This document shows positions 8,855 to 17,261 of a DNA stretch of 64,000 nucleotides, piece after piece. Under the pieces are notes generated by a model. That model did not search any database and was not told the DNA's origin. It worked only from the letters and a program-made list of their open reading frames with translations. The translations under genes and the position numbers were made by a program. This DNA comes from Candidatus Eremiobacterota bacterium (GTDB taxonomy: Bacteria > Vulcanimicrobiota > Vulcanimicrobiia > Vulcanimicrobiales > Vulcanimicrobiaceae), in the NCBI GenBank assembly GCA_019235885.1, contig JAFAKB010000080.1, forward strand, positions 114,302 through 178,301, in the 5' to 3' direction. Within the stretch, counting starts at the first letter, position 1. Each line of letters begins with the position of its first letter.

Positions 8855-8883
8855 TTGGCGGCATAGTAGCGGGGTGTTATACT
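8855..8883 (+). promoter_or_regulatory. Sigma-70-type promoter for the yqzL-like/pheST unit
   Basis: TTGGCG at 8855-8860 and TATACT at 8878-8883 are separated by exactly 17 bp. They match the -35 box at 4 of 6 and the -10 box at 5 of 6 positions. It lies immediately after the methyltransferase gene, so transcription would begin near 8890 and give a leader of about 280 nt before pheS. This is the best conventional promoter I found in the window. Confidence 0.65.
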
Positions 8884-8943
8884 CACCCGTGCCGACGCGT
8901 CTTGCGCGCGCACCGAAGACAGGAGAGGGCACCGCCGACACAC

Positions 8944-9042
8944 ATGCGCACCTCCGACGTATTCTGGAAATTGTTTAGCACCACAGGCTCGATCAGCGCA
9001 TACCTGATGTACCGGCACTTGCATCCCTCGCCCGCGAGTTAG
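8944..9042 (+). CDS. YqzL-like small peptide
   Basis: This 32-aa reading frame lies in the pheS leader, with AGGAGAG about 16-22 nt upstream of its ATG. Its core, WKLFSTTGSISAYLMYR, matches the pattern of the YqzL peptides of Bacillus and relatives (Trp-Lys-x-Phe, then TG-(S/N)-(I/V)-x-x-Tyr-Leu-x-Tyr-(R/K)). No function is established for YqzL. The frame lies between a strong promoter and a hairpin upstream of pheST, so it could also act as a translated leader. It has only two Phe codons, so a classical Phe-attenuator peptide is unlikely. Confidence 0.65.
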   Translation: MRTSDVFWKLFSTTGSISAYLMYRHLHPSPAS

Positions 9043-9098
9043 CGGGCGGCGCGCCCAGCGCAGCGGGCGCGCGAGACCCCCGGAAAGATGTTCGTGAC

Positions 9099-9124
9099 AC
9101 GCCCGGTCCTCCAGGATCGGGCGT
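9099..9124 (+). terminator. Hairpin ahead of pheS: terminator or attenuator candidate
   Basis: Positions 9099-9109 pair with 9114-9124 to form an 11-bp stem (one G-U wobble, seven outer G/C-rich pairs ACGCCCG/CGGGCGT) closed by a TCCA tetraloop. It sits 48 bp before the chosen pheS start and is followed by TCGCATTTGG, only weakly T-rich. It could partly terminate the upstream yqzL-like transcript or act in attenuation of pheST. No T-box sequence accompanies it. Confidence 0.45.
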
Positions 9125-9172
9125 TCGCATTTGGAGTAAGTCGTGCGACAAGCCCAGGATGACAGAGAGGGA

Positions 9173-10207
9173 ATGAGTCAGCTCGAACCGACCCTCGCGT
9201 CGCTGGCCGCGCGTTTCGACGAGGCGGTCCGAAGCGCGCCGGACGCCCGCGCCCTCGACGAGGTCCGCGTCGCCTTTCTGGGCCGCAGCGGCGAGGTGAC
9301 GGCCGTGCGGCGCGGGATCGGCGCCCTGCCCCCCGGGGAGCGGCCCACCGCGGGAAAGGCCATCAACGCGGCGGTCGAGGCGATGGAGGCAAAGCTCGCC
9401 GCGGCGCAGGCCCGGCTCGAGCGCGCCGCGCTGGACCGCTCGCTCGAGGACACCATCGACATCACGCTGCCCGGCCCGCCGGCGAACGCCGGCGCGATCC
9501 ATCCCGTCCGCCGCGTCGCGCAGGACGTCGCGCGCTACTTCACCCGGCACGGCTTCGCGGTCGTGCTCGGGCCGGAGATCGAGACCGACGCGAACAACTT
9601 CGACGCGCTCAACATCCCGCCCGATCATCCCGCGCGCGAAGGGCTCGACTCGTTCTACCTGCGGCCGGATCTGGTGCTGCGCACGCACACCTCGCCGATG
9701 CAGGTGCGCGCGATGCGCGCGCACGGCCCGCCGATCGCGATCATCGTCCCCGGCAAAGCGTACCGGCGCGACGCGAACGACGCGCGCCATCTGTTCATGT
9801 TCCACCAAGTCGAAGGGCTGATGGTCGGCCGCGGCGTGCACTTCGGCCATTTGAAAGGGATGCTGGTCGGGATGTGCCGCGCGCTGTTCGGGCCTTCGGC
9901 CGACGTGCGTTTCCGCCCCTCGTTCTTTCCGTTCACCGAACCGTCGGCGGAGATCGACGTGAAATGCCCGGCGTGCGAAGGACACGGCGGCGACTGCCGC
10001 ACCTGCGGCGGGAGCGGCTGGATCGAGCTGGGCGGGAGTGGGATGGTTCATCCGAGCGTGCTGCGCGGCGTCGGCTACGATCCCGACCAAGTGACGGGCT
10101 GGGCCTTCGGCTGCGGCTTGGAACGGATCGCGATGAAGCGCCACGACATCAACGACATCCGCGCGATCGTCGAGAACGCGCCGGGCTTCGCGAAAGAGTT
10201 GGCATAG
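9173..10207 (+). CDS. pheS: Phenylalanyl-tRNA synthetase alpha subunit
   Basis: This 344-aa protein is the catalytic subunit that charges tRNA-Phe as an alpha2beta2 complex with PheT. An N-terminal coiled-coil tRNA-binding arm (about 1-80) is followed by the class II core: motif 2 around RTHTSPMQVRAM and motif 3 GWAFGCGLERIAMKRHDI. The insert with CPACEGHG and CRTCGGSGW is the usual Cys-rich loop of the family. The frame is open from GTG 9143, but ATG 9173 has GAGAGG at 9165-9170 and fits the family N-terminus better. pheT begins one base after its stop. Confidence 0.93.
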   Translation: MSQLEPTLASLAARFDEAVRSAPDARALDEVRVAFLGRSGEVTAVRRGIGALPPGERPTAGKAINAAVEAMEAKLAAAQARLERAALDRSLEDTIDITLPGPPANAGAIHPVRRVAQDVARYFTRHGFAVVLGPEIETDANNFDALNIPPDHPAREGLDSFYLRPDLVLRTHTSPMQVRAMRAHGPPIAIIVPGKAYRRDANDARHLFMFHQVEGLMVGRGVHFGHLKGMLVGMCRALFGPSADVRFRPSFFPFTEPSAEIDVKCPACEGHGGDCRTCGGSGWIELGGSGMVHPSVLRGVGYDPDQVTGWAFGCGLERIAMKRHDINDIRAIVENAPGFAKELA

Positions 10208-10208
10208 C

Positions 10209-12539
10209 GTGCGCGTTCCGATCGCGTGGCTGCGCGATTACGCCGATCTGCCCGCGAGCGCCGGCGACATCGTCGCGCGCTTGGCGACGTTAGGTTTTCC
10301 CGTCGACGAAGTCGAGACGCGCCCGCGCCTCACCAACGTCGTCGTCGGTCGCATCGCGAAGCTCGAGCGGCATCCGAACGCGGACCGCTTGCAGCTGTGC
10401 ACGCTCGACGTCGGCGCGGAGAAGTCGCTGCTCATCGCCACCGCGGCGACGAACGTCGGCGCCGGGCAGACCGTCCCGGTTGCGCGAATCGGCGCCGAGC
10501 TGGCCGGCGGGTTGACGATCGCGCCGCGCAAAATGCGCGGCGTCGACTCCGAGGGGATGCTGATCTCCGCCGAAGAGATCGGTTTGCCGGCGGAGTGGTT
10601 CGAAGACGGGATCATGCAGCTGGAGCCCGACATTCCGCTCGGGACCGACGTGATCGCGCACTTCCGGCTCACCGAGCCGGTGCTCGAAGTCGACGTGACG
10701 CCGAACCGGCCCGACGCGCTCTCGATCGTCGGCTTGGCGCGCGAGCTGGCCGCCTCGTACGGCGTTCCGCTGCGCCAGCCTTCAACCGACGTGGAGTACG
10801 CCGGCGAGAGCGACGACGCGCGGGTGACGATCGAGACACTCGACTGCAAGCGCTTCGTCTACCAGCGCGTGCGCGGCGTGCAGGTGCGTCCGGCGAAGGC
10901 GTGGATGCGCATCCGGCTCGCGCTGGCCGGCCAGCGCCCGATCAACAACCTGGTCGACGTCTCGAACTTCGCGATGCTCGAAGTCGGTCAGCCGCTGCAC
11001 TTCTTCGACTTCGACCACGTCGCCGGCAAACACTTGATCGTGCGCGACGCGCGCGCGGGCGAGCGCTTCGTGACGCTCGACGGTCAGGAGCGCGCGCTCG
11101 ACCCGCGCGCGATCGTGATTGACGACGAAGACGGCCCGACCTCGCTCGCCGGCATCATGGGCGGCCTGCGCAGCGAGGTCGAACCGAACACGACGGAATT
11201 GCTGGTCGAAGCGGCGACCTGGACCGGCCCGCGGATTCGCCGCGCGTCGGTCGCGCTGAAGCTGCGCACCGAAGCGTCGAGCCGGTTCGAGAAATCGCTC
11301 CCGCTCGCGCTCTCCGACCTCGGCGCGGCGCGCGCGGCGTACCTTCTCGCGCAAGAAGGCGGACGCGTGTTCACGCCGTGCGCGGCCGGGAAGCGGGTCG
11401 CGGAGGCGGAGCCGGTGCTGCTGCGCGGCGGCGAGGTGGAACGGCTGCTCGGGTTCGCGGTGAGCGAAGCGGAGATCGAGCGCGCGCTGCGCTCGCTCGG
11501 GTTCAAGGTCTCGCGAGAGGGTGCGGATTTCGTCGTCACCCCGCCGTACTGGCGCGGCGACGTGCTGATCGCCGCCGACTTGGTGGAAGAGGTCGCGCGC
11601 GTGGTCGGCTACGACCGCGTCCGCGCCGACGTCCCGGCCGTCGCGCCGCAGGAGATCGACAGCGCCGCGTTCGAGCGCGAGAACGCGCTCGCGAACGCGC
11701 TGGCCGGGCTCGGCTACGACGAAGCGTTCTCGCTCTCGCTGCAGTCCGGCTCGGTCGCCGAGCGCTGGCGCGCGAGCGGGATCGCAATCGACGAGCCCGT
11801 CGAGATCCTGAACCCGCTCAGCGAAGAGCAGCGCTGGATGCGCTTCTCGCTCGCCCCGGCATTGCTGGAGTTCGCCGCGCGCGACCGCGCGGTGCGGCCG
11901 TACCGGGTGTTCGAGCTCGGCCACGTCTTCGCGCAAGCGCAGCCCGATCCGCAGGAAACCGTCCACCTCACCGCGCTGCACGCCGGAGGCGAGAGCGCCT
12001 TCGGGCGCTTGAAATCCGACGTCCTCGCGCTGCTGCGCCGGACCACCGGCGCCGAGGCGCGCGTCCGGCGCGGCGTGTTTCCGTCGCTGCACCCCGGCAA
12101 GACGGCGGCGCTGCACGCCGGCGAGACGCTGGTCGGCTACGTCGGCGTCATCGACCCGCGGCTCGCGCGCGCGTACGAAATCGCCGACACCACGGCGCTC
12201 GCGACGCTCTTCGTCGAGTCGCTGCCGCCGTACGTCGCGCCGAAATACGTGCCGCCCTCGAAGTTCCCGCCGGTCGAGCGCGACCTGGCGGTGATCGTTC
12301 CGCTCGACGTGCTTGCCGGCGATCTGGAAGATGCGGTGCGTGAAGAACCGCTGGTGCGCAGTGCCGCGGTGTTCGACGAGTACCGCGGTCCACAGGTTGG
12401 CGCGGGGAAGAAGTCGCTCGCGCTGCGCATCGTGCTGCAGAGCGACGACAAAACGTTGACCGACGAGGACGCCGACGCCGCGATGGCCCGAGTCGTGGCG
12501 ACGCTGGGCGAGCGCCTCGGTGCGGTGATGCGCACGTGA
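10209..12539 (+). CDS. pheT: Phenylalanyl-tRNA synthetase beta subunit
   Basis: This 776-aa protein is the non-catalytic and editing subunit. The order is an N-terminal B1 core, an EMAP/tRNA-binding domain at about 40-150 (GRIAKLERHPNADRLQLC), the B3/B4 editing region, the B5 domain, a class-II-like core (ALRSLGFKV, ADLVEEVARVVGYD) and a C-terminal ferredoxin-like anticodon-binding domain (KFPPVERDLAVIVP). The length is normal. The GTG start lies one base after pheS, and its stop overlaps the start of cvpA in a GTGA, so the three genes form one transcription unit. Confidence 0.93.
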   Translation: MRVPIAWLRDYADLPASAGDIVARLATLGFPVDEVETRPRLTNVVVGRIAKLERHPNADRLQLCTLDVGAEKSLLIATAATNVGAGQTVPVARIGAELAGGLTIAPRKMRGVDSEGMLISAEEIGLPAEWFEDGIMQLEPDIPLGTDVIAHFRLTEPVLEVDVTPNRPDALSIVGLARELAASYGVPLRQPSTDVEYAGESDDARVTIETLDCKRFVYQRVRGVQVRPAKAWMRIRLALAGQRPINNLVDVSNFAMLEVGQPLHFFDFDHVAGKHLIVRDARAGERFVTLDGQERALDPRAIVIDDEDGPTSLAGIMGGLRSEVEPNTTELLVEAATWTGPRIRRASVALKLRTEASSRFEKSLPLALSDLGAARAAYLLAQEGGRVFTPCAAGKRVAEAEPVLLRGGEVERLLGFAVSEAEIERALRSLGFKVSREGADFVVTPPYWRGDVLIAADLVEEVARVVGYDRVRADVPAVAPQEIDSAAFERENALANALAGLGYDEAFSLSLQSGSVAERWRASGIAIDEPVEILNPLSEEQRWMRFSLAPALLEFAARDRAVRPYRVFELGHVFAQAQPDPQETVHLTALHAGGESAFGRLKSDVLALLRRTTGAEARVRRGVFPSLHPGKTAALHAGETLVGYVGVIDPRLARAYEIADTTALATLFVESLPPYVAPKYVPPSKFPPVERDLAVIVPLDVLAGDLEDAVREEPLVRSAAVFDEYRGPQVGAGKKSLALRIVLQSDDKTLTDEDADAAMARVVATLGERLGAVMRT

Positions 12540-13066
12540 CCTGGCCCGATCTCGTGATCGGTGCGATCGCGCTGCTGTTCGCCCTCAAAGGCTGGAAGCG
12601 CGGGTTCGTCAAGGAGATCGGCGGCTTCATCGCGCTCGGCGCGGCGATCTGGGCGGCGCTGCACTACCCGGGGACGCTGGACGCCGTGATGCACGACTAC
12701 TTCCACGTGAGCGAAGGGAGCGCGCACGTCGCCGGCATGGTGACCTTCGCGATCGTCGTCTACGTCGCGCTGCTGGTGGTCTCGGTCGTCCTCTCGGGCA
12801 TCGCGCGGCTACCGGTGATCGGCCTCGGCAACGCGCTCGGCGGCGCCGCGATCGGGGTCGTCAAAGCGCTCATCGGCACGTGGGCGGTGCTGTACGTGGC
12901 GCTCTTCTTCCCGCTGACGACGGACCTGCGCAACGATCTGCGCGCCTCGCAGCTCGTCGCGCTGGTGACGTCCGAGAACCCGCAGATCGACGGCGCGGTG
13001 AAGAACACGATGCCGTGGTTCGTCCGCCCGCTCGTGCAGCCGCTCTTCGCCCGTCACCGGGTGTGA
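12536..13066 (+). CDS. CvpA-family membrane protein
   Basis: This 176-aa protein has four hydrophobic segments and the N-terminal CvpA pattern (DLVIGAIALLFALKGWKRGFVKEIGGF). CvpA-family proteins are linked to colicin V production and cell-envelope robustness; the molecular role is not settled. The GTG start overlaps the pheT stop by 4 nt (GTGA), indicating translational coupling. In many Gram-positive-type genomes a CvpA gene follows pheST, so the context is conserved. Its last 13 nt overlap the 3' end of the convergent pyrophosphatase gene. Confidence 0.85.
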   Translation: MTWPDLVIGAIALLFALKGWKRGFVKEIGGFIALGAAIWAALHYPGTLDAVMHDYFHVSEGSAHVAGMVTFAIVVYVALLVVSVVLSGIARLPVIGLGNALGGAAIGVVKALIGTWAVLYVALFFPLTTDLRNDLRASQLVALVTSENPQIDGAVKNTMPWFVRPLVQPLFARHRV

Positions 13067-13620
13067 CCAACCGCGCGCGCGTCGCACGACGAGTGTTTCC
13101 ACTCCTTGTGCCAGTGCTTCACCAGCGCGAGCGCCTCGCCGGCGTCGTACCGGCCGCGAAGCTCGATCGCGTGACCTTGCTCTTCGGCGTACTCGCGCAG
13201 GAAGCGTTCGAGCTGCTCGAGCTCTTGCTGCGGCAGCTCGCCGATCGACTGACACTGATCGGTCGATGTCGCGATCCCCGCCATCGGCGCCGGACACGCC
13301 AGCAGCCGATCGTTGCGCACGCCGTCCTTCGCCATCTCGAACCCGCCGATCAGCCGCGCGCGCACGACGGTGAGCGGGAGGACCGGCTCTTCCATCATGA
13401 GCACGACGTCGGCCGGGTCGCCGTCGTCGGCCCGCGTCTGCGGGACGAACCCGTAGTCGTACGGGAACGAGAGCCCGCGCGCGAGCAGAAAGCGCAGCTC
13501 GAGCGCGCGGGTCTTCGGCTCGTACGCGTACTTGTAGCGCGACCCGCGCGGCGTCTCGACGACCACGCGCAGCTCGACGCCCTTGCGATCCCACGGGATC
13601 GCGGTCGGATCGCCGCTCAT
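13054..13620 (-). CDS. ppa: Inorganic pyrophosphatase (family I)
   Basis: This 188-aa enzyme hydrolyses pyrophosphate to two phosphates and so drives biosynthetic reactions. Signature parts are KYAYEPKTRAL, the YDYGFVPQT strand and the metal-binding DDGDPADVV (D-x-D-P-x-D class). The frame is open to TTG 13653, but ATG 13620 (MSGDPTAIPWDRKG) is preferred because it matches a short family N-terminus. It converges on cvpA with a 13-nt overlap and is divergent from the phosphatase gene 55 bp away. Confidence 0.85.
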   Translation of the reverse strand: MSGDPTAIPWDRKGVELRVVVETPRGSRYKYAYEPKTRALELRFLLARGLSFPYDYGFVPQTRADDGDPADVVLMMEEPVLPLTVVRARLIGGFEMAKDGVRNDRLLACPAPMAGIATSTDQCQSIGELPQQELEQLERFLREYAEEQGHAIELRGRYDAGEALALVKHWHKEWKHSSCDARAVGHTR

Positions 13621-13675
13621 TCCGAAGTTATGCCGAGTAGGAGCTAGCTTCAAACATCGAGCAGATCAGCGTCTG

Positions 13676-14221
13676 ATGGACCAATCGTCGCAACCGAATC
13701 TAGCGATCCACCATGTCTGCGGGCTGGACGAGCTTCACCGTGCGCCGCTCGCGTCGGCCGACCGCATCGTGTCGATCCTCGATCCCGGTGCGCCGCTCCC
13801 GTTCGAGCTTCGTTCGGTCGCAGTGCCGCTGTTGGTCCTCCGCTTCGAGGACGTCACGAACCCCGCGGACAGCCTGGCGCCGCAGCGCGCCGACGTCGAG
13901 CAGCTCGTCGCCTTCGACGCGGACGCGCGCGAGGAAGACCGCCTGGTCGTGCACTGCACCGCCGGAATCTCGCGCTCGACGGCCGCGCTGGCGATTCTGC
14001 TTGCCGCACGACACCCCGAGCTGAACGATGAAATTTTCGCCGCGATCCGCGAGATTCGCCCGACGGCATGGCCGAACGCGCTGCTCGTTGCGCACGGCGA
14101 CGAGGCCCTCCGCCGCGGCGGTTCGCTGCGCGCGGCGCTCCGCCGTCACTATCAGTTCCAAGCCGAACATCCGGTGTACGGGCTGCTGTTCCGAGGCCTG
14201 ACGCAGATCCCGGAAGATTAG
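13676..14221 (+). CDS. Protein tyrosine/dual-specificity phosphatase-like protein
   Basis: This 181-aa protein carries the Cys-x5-Arg phosphate-binding loop HCTAGISRS, with catalytic Cys and Arg intact. A candidate general acid Asp lies about 60 residues before it. The fold resembles single-domain bacterial tyrosine phosphatases found in proteobacteria. The reading frame extends further upstream, but ATG 13676 avoids overlapping the divergent pyrophosphatase. The substrate, protein or otherwise, cannot be inferred from context. Confidence 0.7.
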   Translation: MDQSSQPNLAIHHVCGLDELHRAPLASADRIVSILDPGAPLPFELRSVAVPLLVLRFEDVTNPADSLAPQRADVEQLVAFDADAREEDRLVVHCTAGISRSTAALAILLAARHPELNDEIFAAIREIRPTAWPNALLVAHGDEALRRGGSLRAALRRHYQFQAEHPVYGLLFRGLTQIPED

Positions 14222-14327
14222 CGCTCGAGATACCGCGTCAACGGCGCTTCGTAAAAACACATGCGTCGAGCGAGGTGCACCCGCGGGTTACCAGGGGCGC
14301 TTGCTTCTTGGCCGAAAAGAAGAGGTC

Positions 14328-14990
14328 ATGGCCACGAAGCCTGCGCGCAACGGGGCGCAGAAGAAGGGTCCAGGCCGTATGTACGGCGGCCTTTCAGCGC
14401 TCGAGCGCAGGGCCGAGCGGCGGGAGCGGCTGATCGAGGCCGGGCTAGAGCTGTACGGGACCGTCGGGTTCGCGAAGACGACGATTCCGATGCTGTGCAG
14501 CGCGTCCGGCGTGACCGCGCGGCATTTCTATGAAGAGTTCGAGTCGCGGGAGGCGTTGCTTCGCGAGATTTACGACCGGATCGCCGCGAACGCGCTCGAG
14601 CGCGTCGTCGCCGCGCTGCGCGACACCGGCCGCGACGTGCGAGGCCGGATCCGGCACAGCAACGAGGCGTACTTCCGGTATCTGACCAGCGATCCGCGGC
14701 TGGCGCGGGTCTACGCGATCGAGGCGGTCGGGCTCAATCCCGAGCTGGAGACGCACCGCCGCGCGAAGCGCGAAGCGTTCGTGAAGAAGATGACCAAGGC
14801 GGCGCAGCGCGTCGACGAGCCGAGCGTCGACAGCCGGCTGCTCAGCGCCGCGATCGCAGGCGCCGCGCACGACTTGGTCCTCGAGTGGGTCGTCGCGACG
14901 CGGCGGCCCTCTGTCGAGAAGATGATCGACACGATCACGAACGTGTGGGTGCGGACGCTCCAACTGGATCGCGAGCCGGCGCTGCGATAG
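14328..14990 (+). CDS. TetR-family transcriptional regulator
   Basis: This 220-aa protein has an N-terminal TetR HTH (residues about 25-75, with GFAKTTIPMLCSASGVTARHF) and a helical ligand-binding C-terminus. ATG 14328 is preceded by AAGAGG. It is adjacent and convergent to two acyl-CoA dehydrogenase genes, overlapping the first by 56 nt. It stands near the whole fatty-acid degradation set, so an acyl-CoA-responsive repressor is a reasonable inference. A Lys/Arg-rich tail precedes the HTH. Confidence 0.85.
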   Translation: MATKPARNGAQKKGPGRMYGGLSALERRAERRERLIEAGLELYGTVGFAKTTIPMLCSASGVTARHFYEEFESREALLREIYDRIAANALERVVAALRDTGRDVRGRIRHSNEAYFRYLTSDPRLARVYAIEAVGLNPELETHRRAKREAFVKKMTKAAQRVDEPSVDSRLLSAAIAGAAHDLVLEWVVATRRPSVEKMIDTITNVWVRTLQLDREPALR

Positions 14991-16074
14991 TCTGGCCGCC
15001 GTGCGACGCCGCACGGGCGGCGAGGTAGCGGTCGAGGTGATAGCCGGCATCGCCCAGCAGGCGCTCCACGATCGACATCCGCTTGAAGTAGTGGCCGACC
15101 TTGTACTCTTCGCTCATCCCGATCCCGCCGTGCAATTGGATCGCGTTCTGGCCGACGAAGCGGCCCGATTTCGCGATTTGCACCTTGGCGGCCGAGATGC
15201 CGCGGCGCCGGGCGACCGGGTCGGCGCGCTGCTCGTCGAGCGTCATCGCGGCGCGGTAGGCCATCGAGCGCGCCAGCTCGAGCTCGATGAACATCTCGGC
15301 CATGCGGTGCTGCAGCGCTTGGAACGAACCGATCGGGACGCCGAACTGCTGGCGCTGCTTCGTGTACTCGACGGTCGCTTCGAGCATGGTGCTCATCAAG
15401 CCGAGCCCTTCGGCGCACAGCGCCGCGGTCGCGTGATCGAGCCCGCGCTCCAGCAGCGCCAGCCCGCCGCCGAGCGGCCCGAGCAGCGCGGACGACGCGA
15501 CGCGCACGCCTTCGAACCGCACGTTCGCGACGTCCCCACCGTCTTCGGCCGCATACGGCTCGCGCGCGATCCCGGTTGCGCCGGCCGGCACGGCGAACAG
15601 GGAGATCTCATCGCCGGTGCGCGCCGAGACGATCAGCGTGTTCGCCGTCGACGGGTCGAGCACGCGCACTTTCTCGCCGGTGATGACGTAGTCGTCGCCG
15701 GCGCGCACGGCGCGCGTTGCGACCGCCGCGGGGTCGTACCGCGCATGCGGCTCTTCGTACGCGACCGCGAAGCGCTCCTCGCCTTCGACTAAGCGCTGCA
15801 GCTCCTCGGTGCGCTCCGCCGCGCGCAGGATCGTGCCGGCGAACACGGCTTGCGCGACGTACGGCGAGACGACGAGGCCGCGGCCGAACTGTTCCATCAC
15901 CAGCAGCGTCTCGAGCGGTCCGCCGAAGCCGCCCAGCTCCTCGGGCGCGCCGATCGCGAGCCAGCCCAGCTCGGCGAACTGCGCCCACTTGTCGGTGCCG
16001 GCGTGCTCGCCTTGGGCGAAGCGCGCGACGCTGTCCTTGATGAGAAGCTGCTCGGGGGTCAGCGTGAAGTCCAT
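14935..16074 (-). CDS. Acyl-CoA dehydrogenase, small-subunit type
   Basis: This 379-aa FAD enzyme carries out the alpha-beta dehydrogenation step of fatty-acid or dicarboxylic-acid breakdown. Visible parts are the N-terminal helical domain (MDFTLTPEQLLIKDSVARFA), the beta domain with YVITGEKVRVLDP, and the C-terminal helical bundle with AIQLHGGIGMSEEYKVGHYFKR. It pairs with the second dehydrogenase upstream, 29 bp away and in the same direction. Two unlike subunits of this kind recall the heteromeric PimC/PimD or FadE28/29-type enzymes. Its 3' end overlaps the tetR gene by 56 nt. Confidence 0.85.
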   Translation of the reverse strand: MDFTLTPEQLLIKDSVARFAQGEHAGTDKWAQFAELGWLAIGAPEELGGFGGPLETLLVMEQFGRGLVVSPYVAQAVFAGTILRAAERTEELQRLVEGEERFAVAYEEPHARYDPAAVATRAVRAGDDYVITGEKVRVLDPSTANTLIVSARTGDEISLFAVPAGATGIAREPYAAEDGGDVANVRFEGVRVASSALLGPLGGGLALLERGLDHATAALCAEGLGLMSTMLEATVEYTKQRQQFGVPIGSFQALQHRMAEMFIELELARSMAYRAAMTLDEQRADPVARRRGISAAKVQIAKSGRFVGQNAIQLHGGIGMSEEYKVGHYFKRMSIVERLLGDAGYHLDRYLAARAASHGGQTIAAPARDPVGASAPTRS

Positions 16075-16103
16075 CGATCTATCCTAACGGCGAACGCGGT
16101 CGA

Positions 16104-17219
16104 TCAAAGTTTGAGGATGCGCTTGGCGATGATGTTCTTCTGGATCTCGTTGGAGCCGGCGTAGATCGACGTCTTGCGGTAGTTGAAGTACCGCGGCGCG
16201 AGATGCCGCTCGGCGTACGGGCCGAGCGCGTCGAGCGCGAGCTCGCTCAGCGCCTGCTGGATCTCCGTCCCTTTGATCTTCAGGATCGACGACTCCGGAC
16301 CGGGCCGCTTCCCGGCCGACTCCGCGGCGAGCGTGCGCAGCTCGGTGAAGGCGAGCGCTTCGAGCTCGATCTCGACCTGCGCGATCCGCTCTTCCAAGCG
16401 CTGGTCGTCGATCTTGTTCTGCGCGATGAGCTCGTGCAGCGCTTCGAGCTGCTGGTGGCAGCCCGCGATGCCGGCCGTCCCGGTCCGCTCGTGCTCGAGC
16501 AAGAACTTGGCGTACGTCCAGCCCTCGCCCTCGCGTCCGACGAGGTTCTCGACCGGCACCTCGACGTTCTCGAGGTGGACTTCGTTGATCTCCTTGCCGC
16601 CGTCGATCGTCTCGATCGGGCGCACCGTCACGCCCGGCGTTCGCATGTCGACCAGGATGAACGAGATGCCTTCCTGCTTCTTCGCCTGCGGGTCGGTGCG
16701 CGCCAGCACGAAGATCCAGTCGGCCCACTGCGCGGCGGTGATCCACGTCTTCGTTCCGTTGATCACGTACGTGCCGGCGTGCTTCTCGGCGCGGGTCGCT
16801 AGCGAGGCGAGGTCGGAGCCGGCGCCCGGCTCGGAATAGCCCTGGCACCAGAACTCCTCGCCGCTGTGGATCTTGGGCAGGTACCGCGCGCGCTGCGCGT
16901 CGTTGCCGAACTCGATGATCACCGGCGCGACCATCTGCAGGCCGAACGGCATCAGCCGCGGCGCCCAACCGTAGCTGGTTTCCTCCTGGAAGATGTGGCG
17001 CTGAACCGGAGTCCAGCCGGTTCCGCCGTACTCCTTCGGCCAGCCGGGCGCAACCCAACCCTTCTCGTGAAGAATCCGGTGCCAGCGGTAGTAGTCGTCC
17101 TTGACGAGATGGTCGCCCGCCTGCACCTTGCGGCGGACGTCCGCCGGCAGACGGGTCGCGACGAACTCGCGAACCTCGTCGCGGAACGCGAGCTCGTCGG
17201 GACTGAACGCTAGATCCAT
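16104..17219 (-). CDS. Acyl-CoA dehydrogenase, large-subunit type
   Basis: This 371-aa protein has the acyl-CoA dehydrogenase order: N-terminal helices, a flavin-binding beta domain (CQGYSEPGAGSDLASL, YVINGTKTWITAA), and a C-terminal bundle ending in TSIYAGSNEIQKNIIAKRIL. The last motif places the FAD-contacting and active-site region typical of the family. With the downstream 379-aa gene it likely forms a heteromeric dehydrogenase. GGAAGAGG lies just before its ATG. It is divergent from the SDR gene across a 42-bp intergenic region that probably holds both promoters. Confidence 0.87.
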   Translation of the reverse strand: MDLAFSPDELAFRDEVREFVATRLPADVRRKVQAGDHLVKDDYYRWHRILHEKGWVAPGWPKEYGGTGWTPVQRHIFQEETSYGWAPRLMPFGLQMVAPVIIEFGNDAQRARYLPKIHSGEEFWCQGYSEPGAGSDLASLATRAEKHAGTYVINGTKTWITAAQWADWIFVLARTDPQAKKQEGISFILVDMRTPGVTVRPIETIDGGKEINEVHLENVEVPVENLVGREGEGWTYAKFLLEHERTGTAGIAGCHQQLEALHELIAQNKIDDQRLEERIAQVEIELEALAFTELRTLAAESAGKRPGPESSILKIKGTEIQQALSELALDALGPYAERHLAPRYFNYRKTSIYAGSNEIQKNIIAKRILKL

Positions 17220-17261
17220 CGGATTCCTCTTCCTTGCTCGCTCGAACGGAAAGAGACAAAC

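Noticed and set aside
8915..8940. Possible T-box antiterminator (AGAGGGCACCGCCG) upstream of pheST
   Set aside because: It only partly resembles the T-box core, lacks an upstream specifier stem with a Phe codon, and has no competing terminator directly after it.
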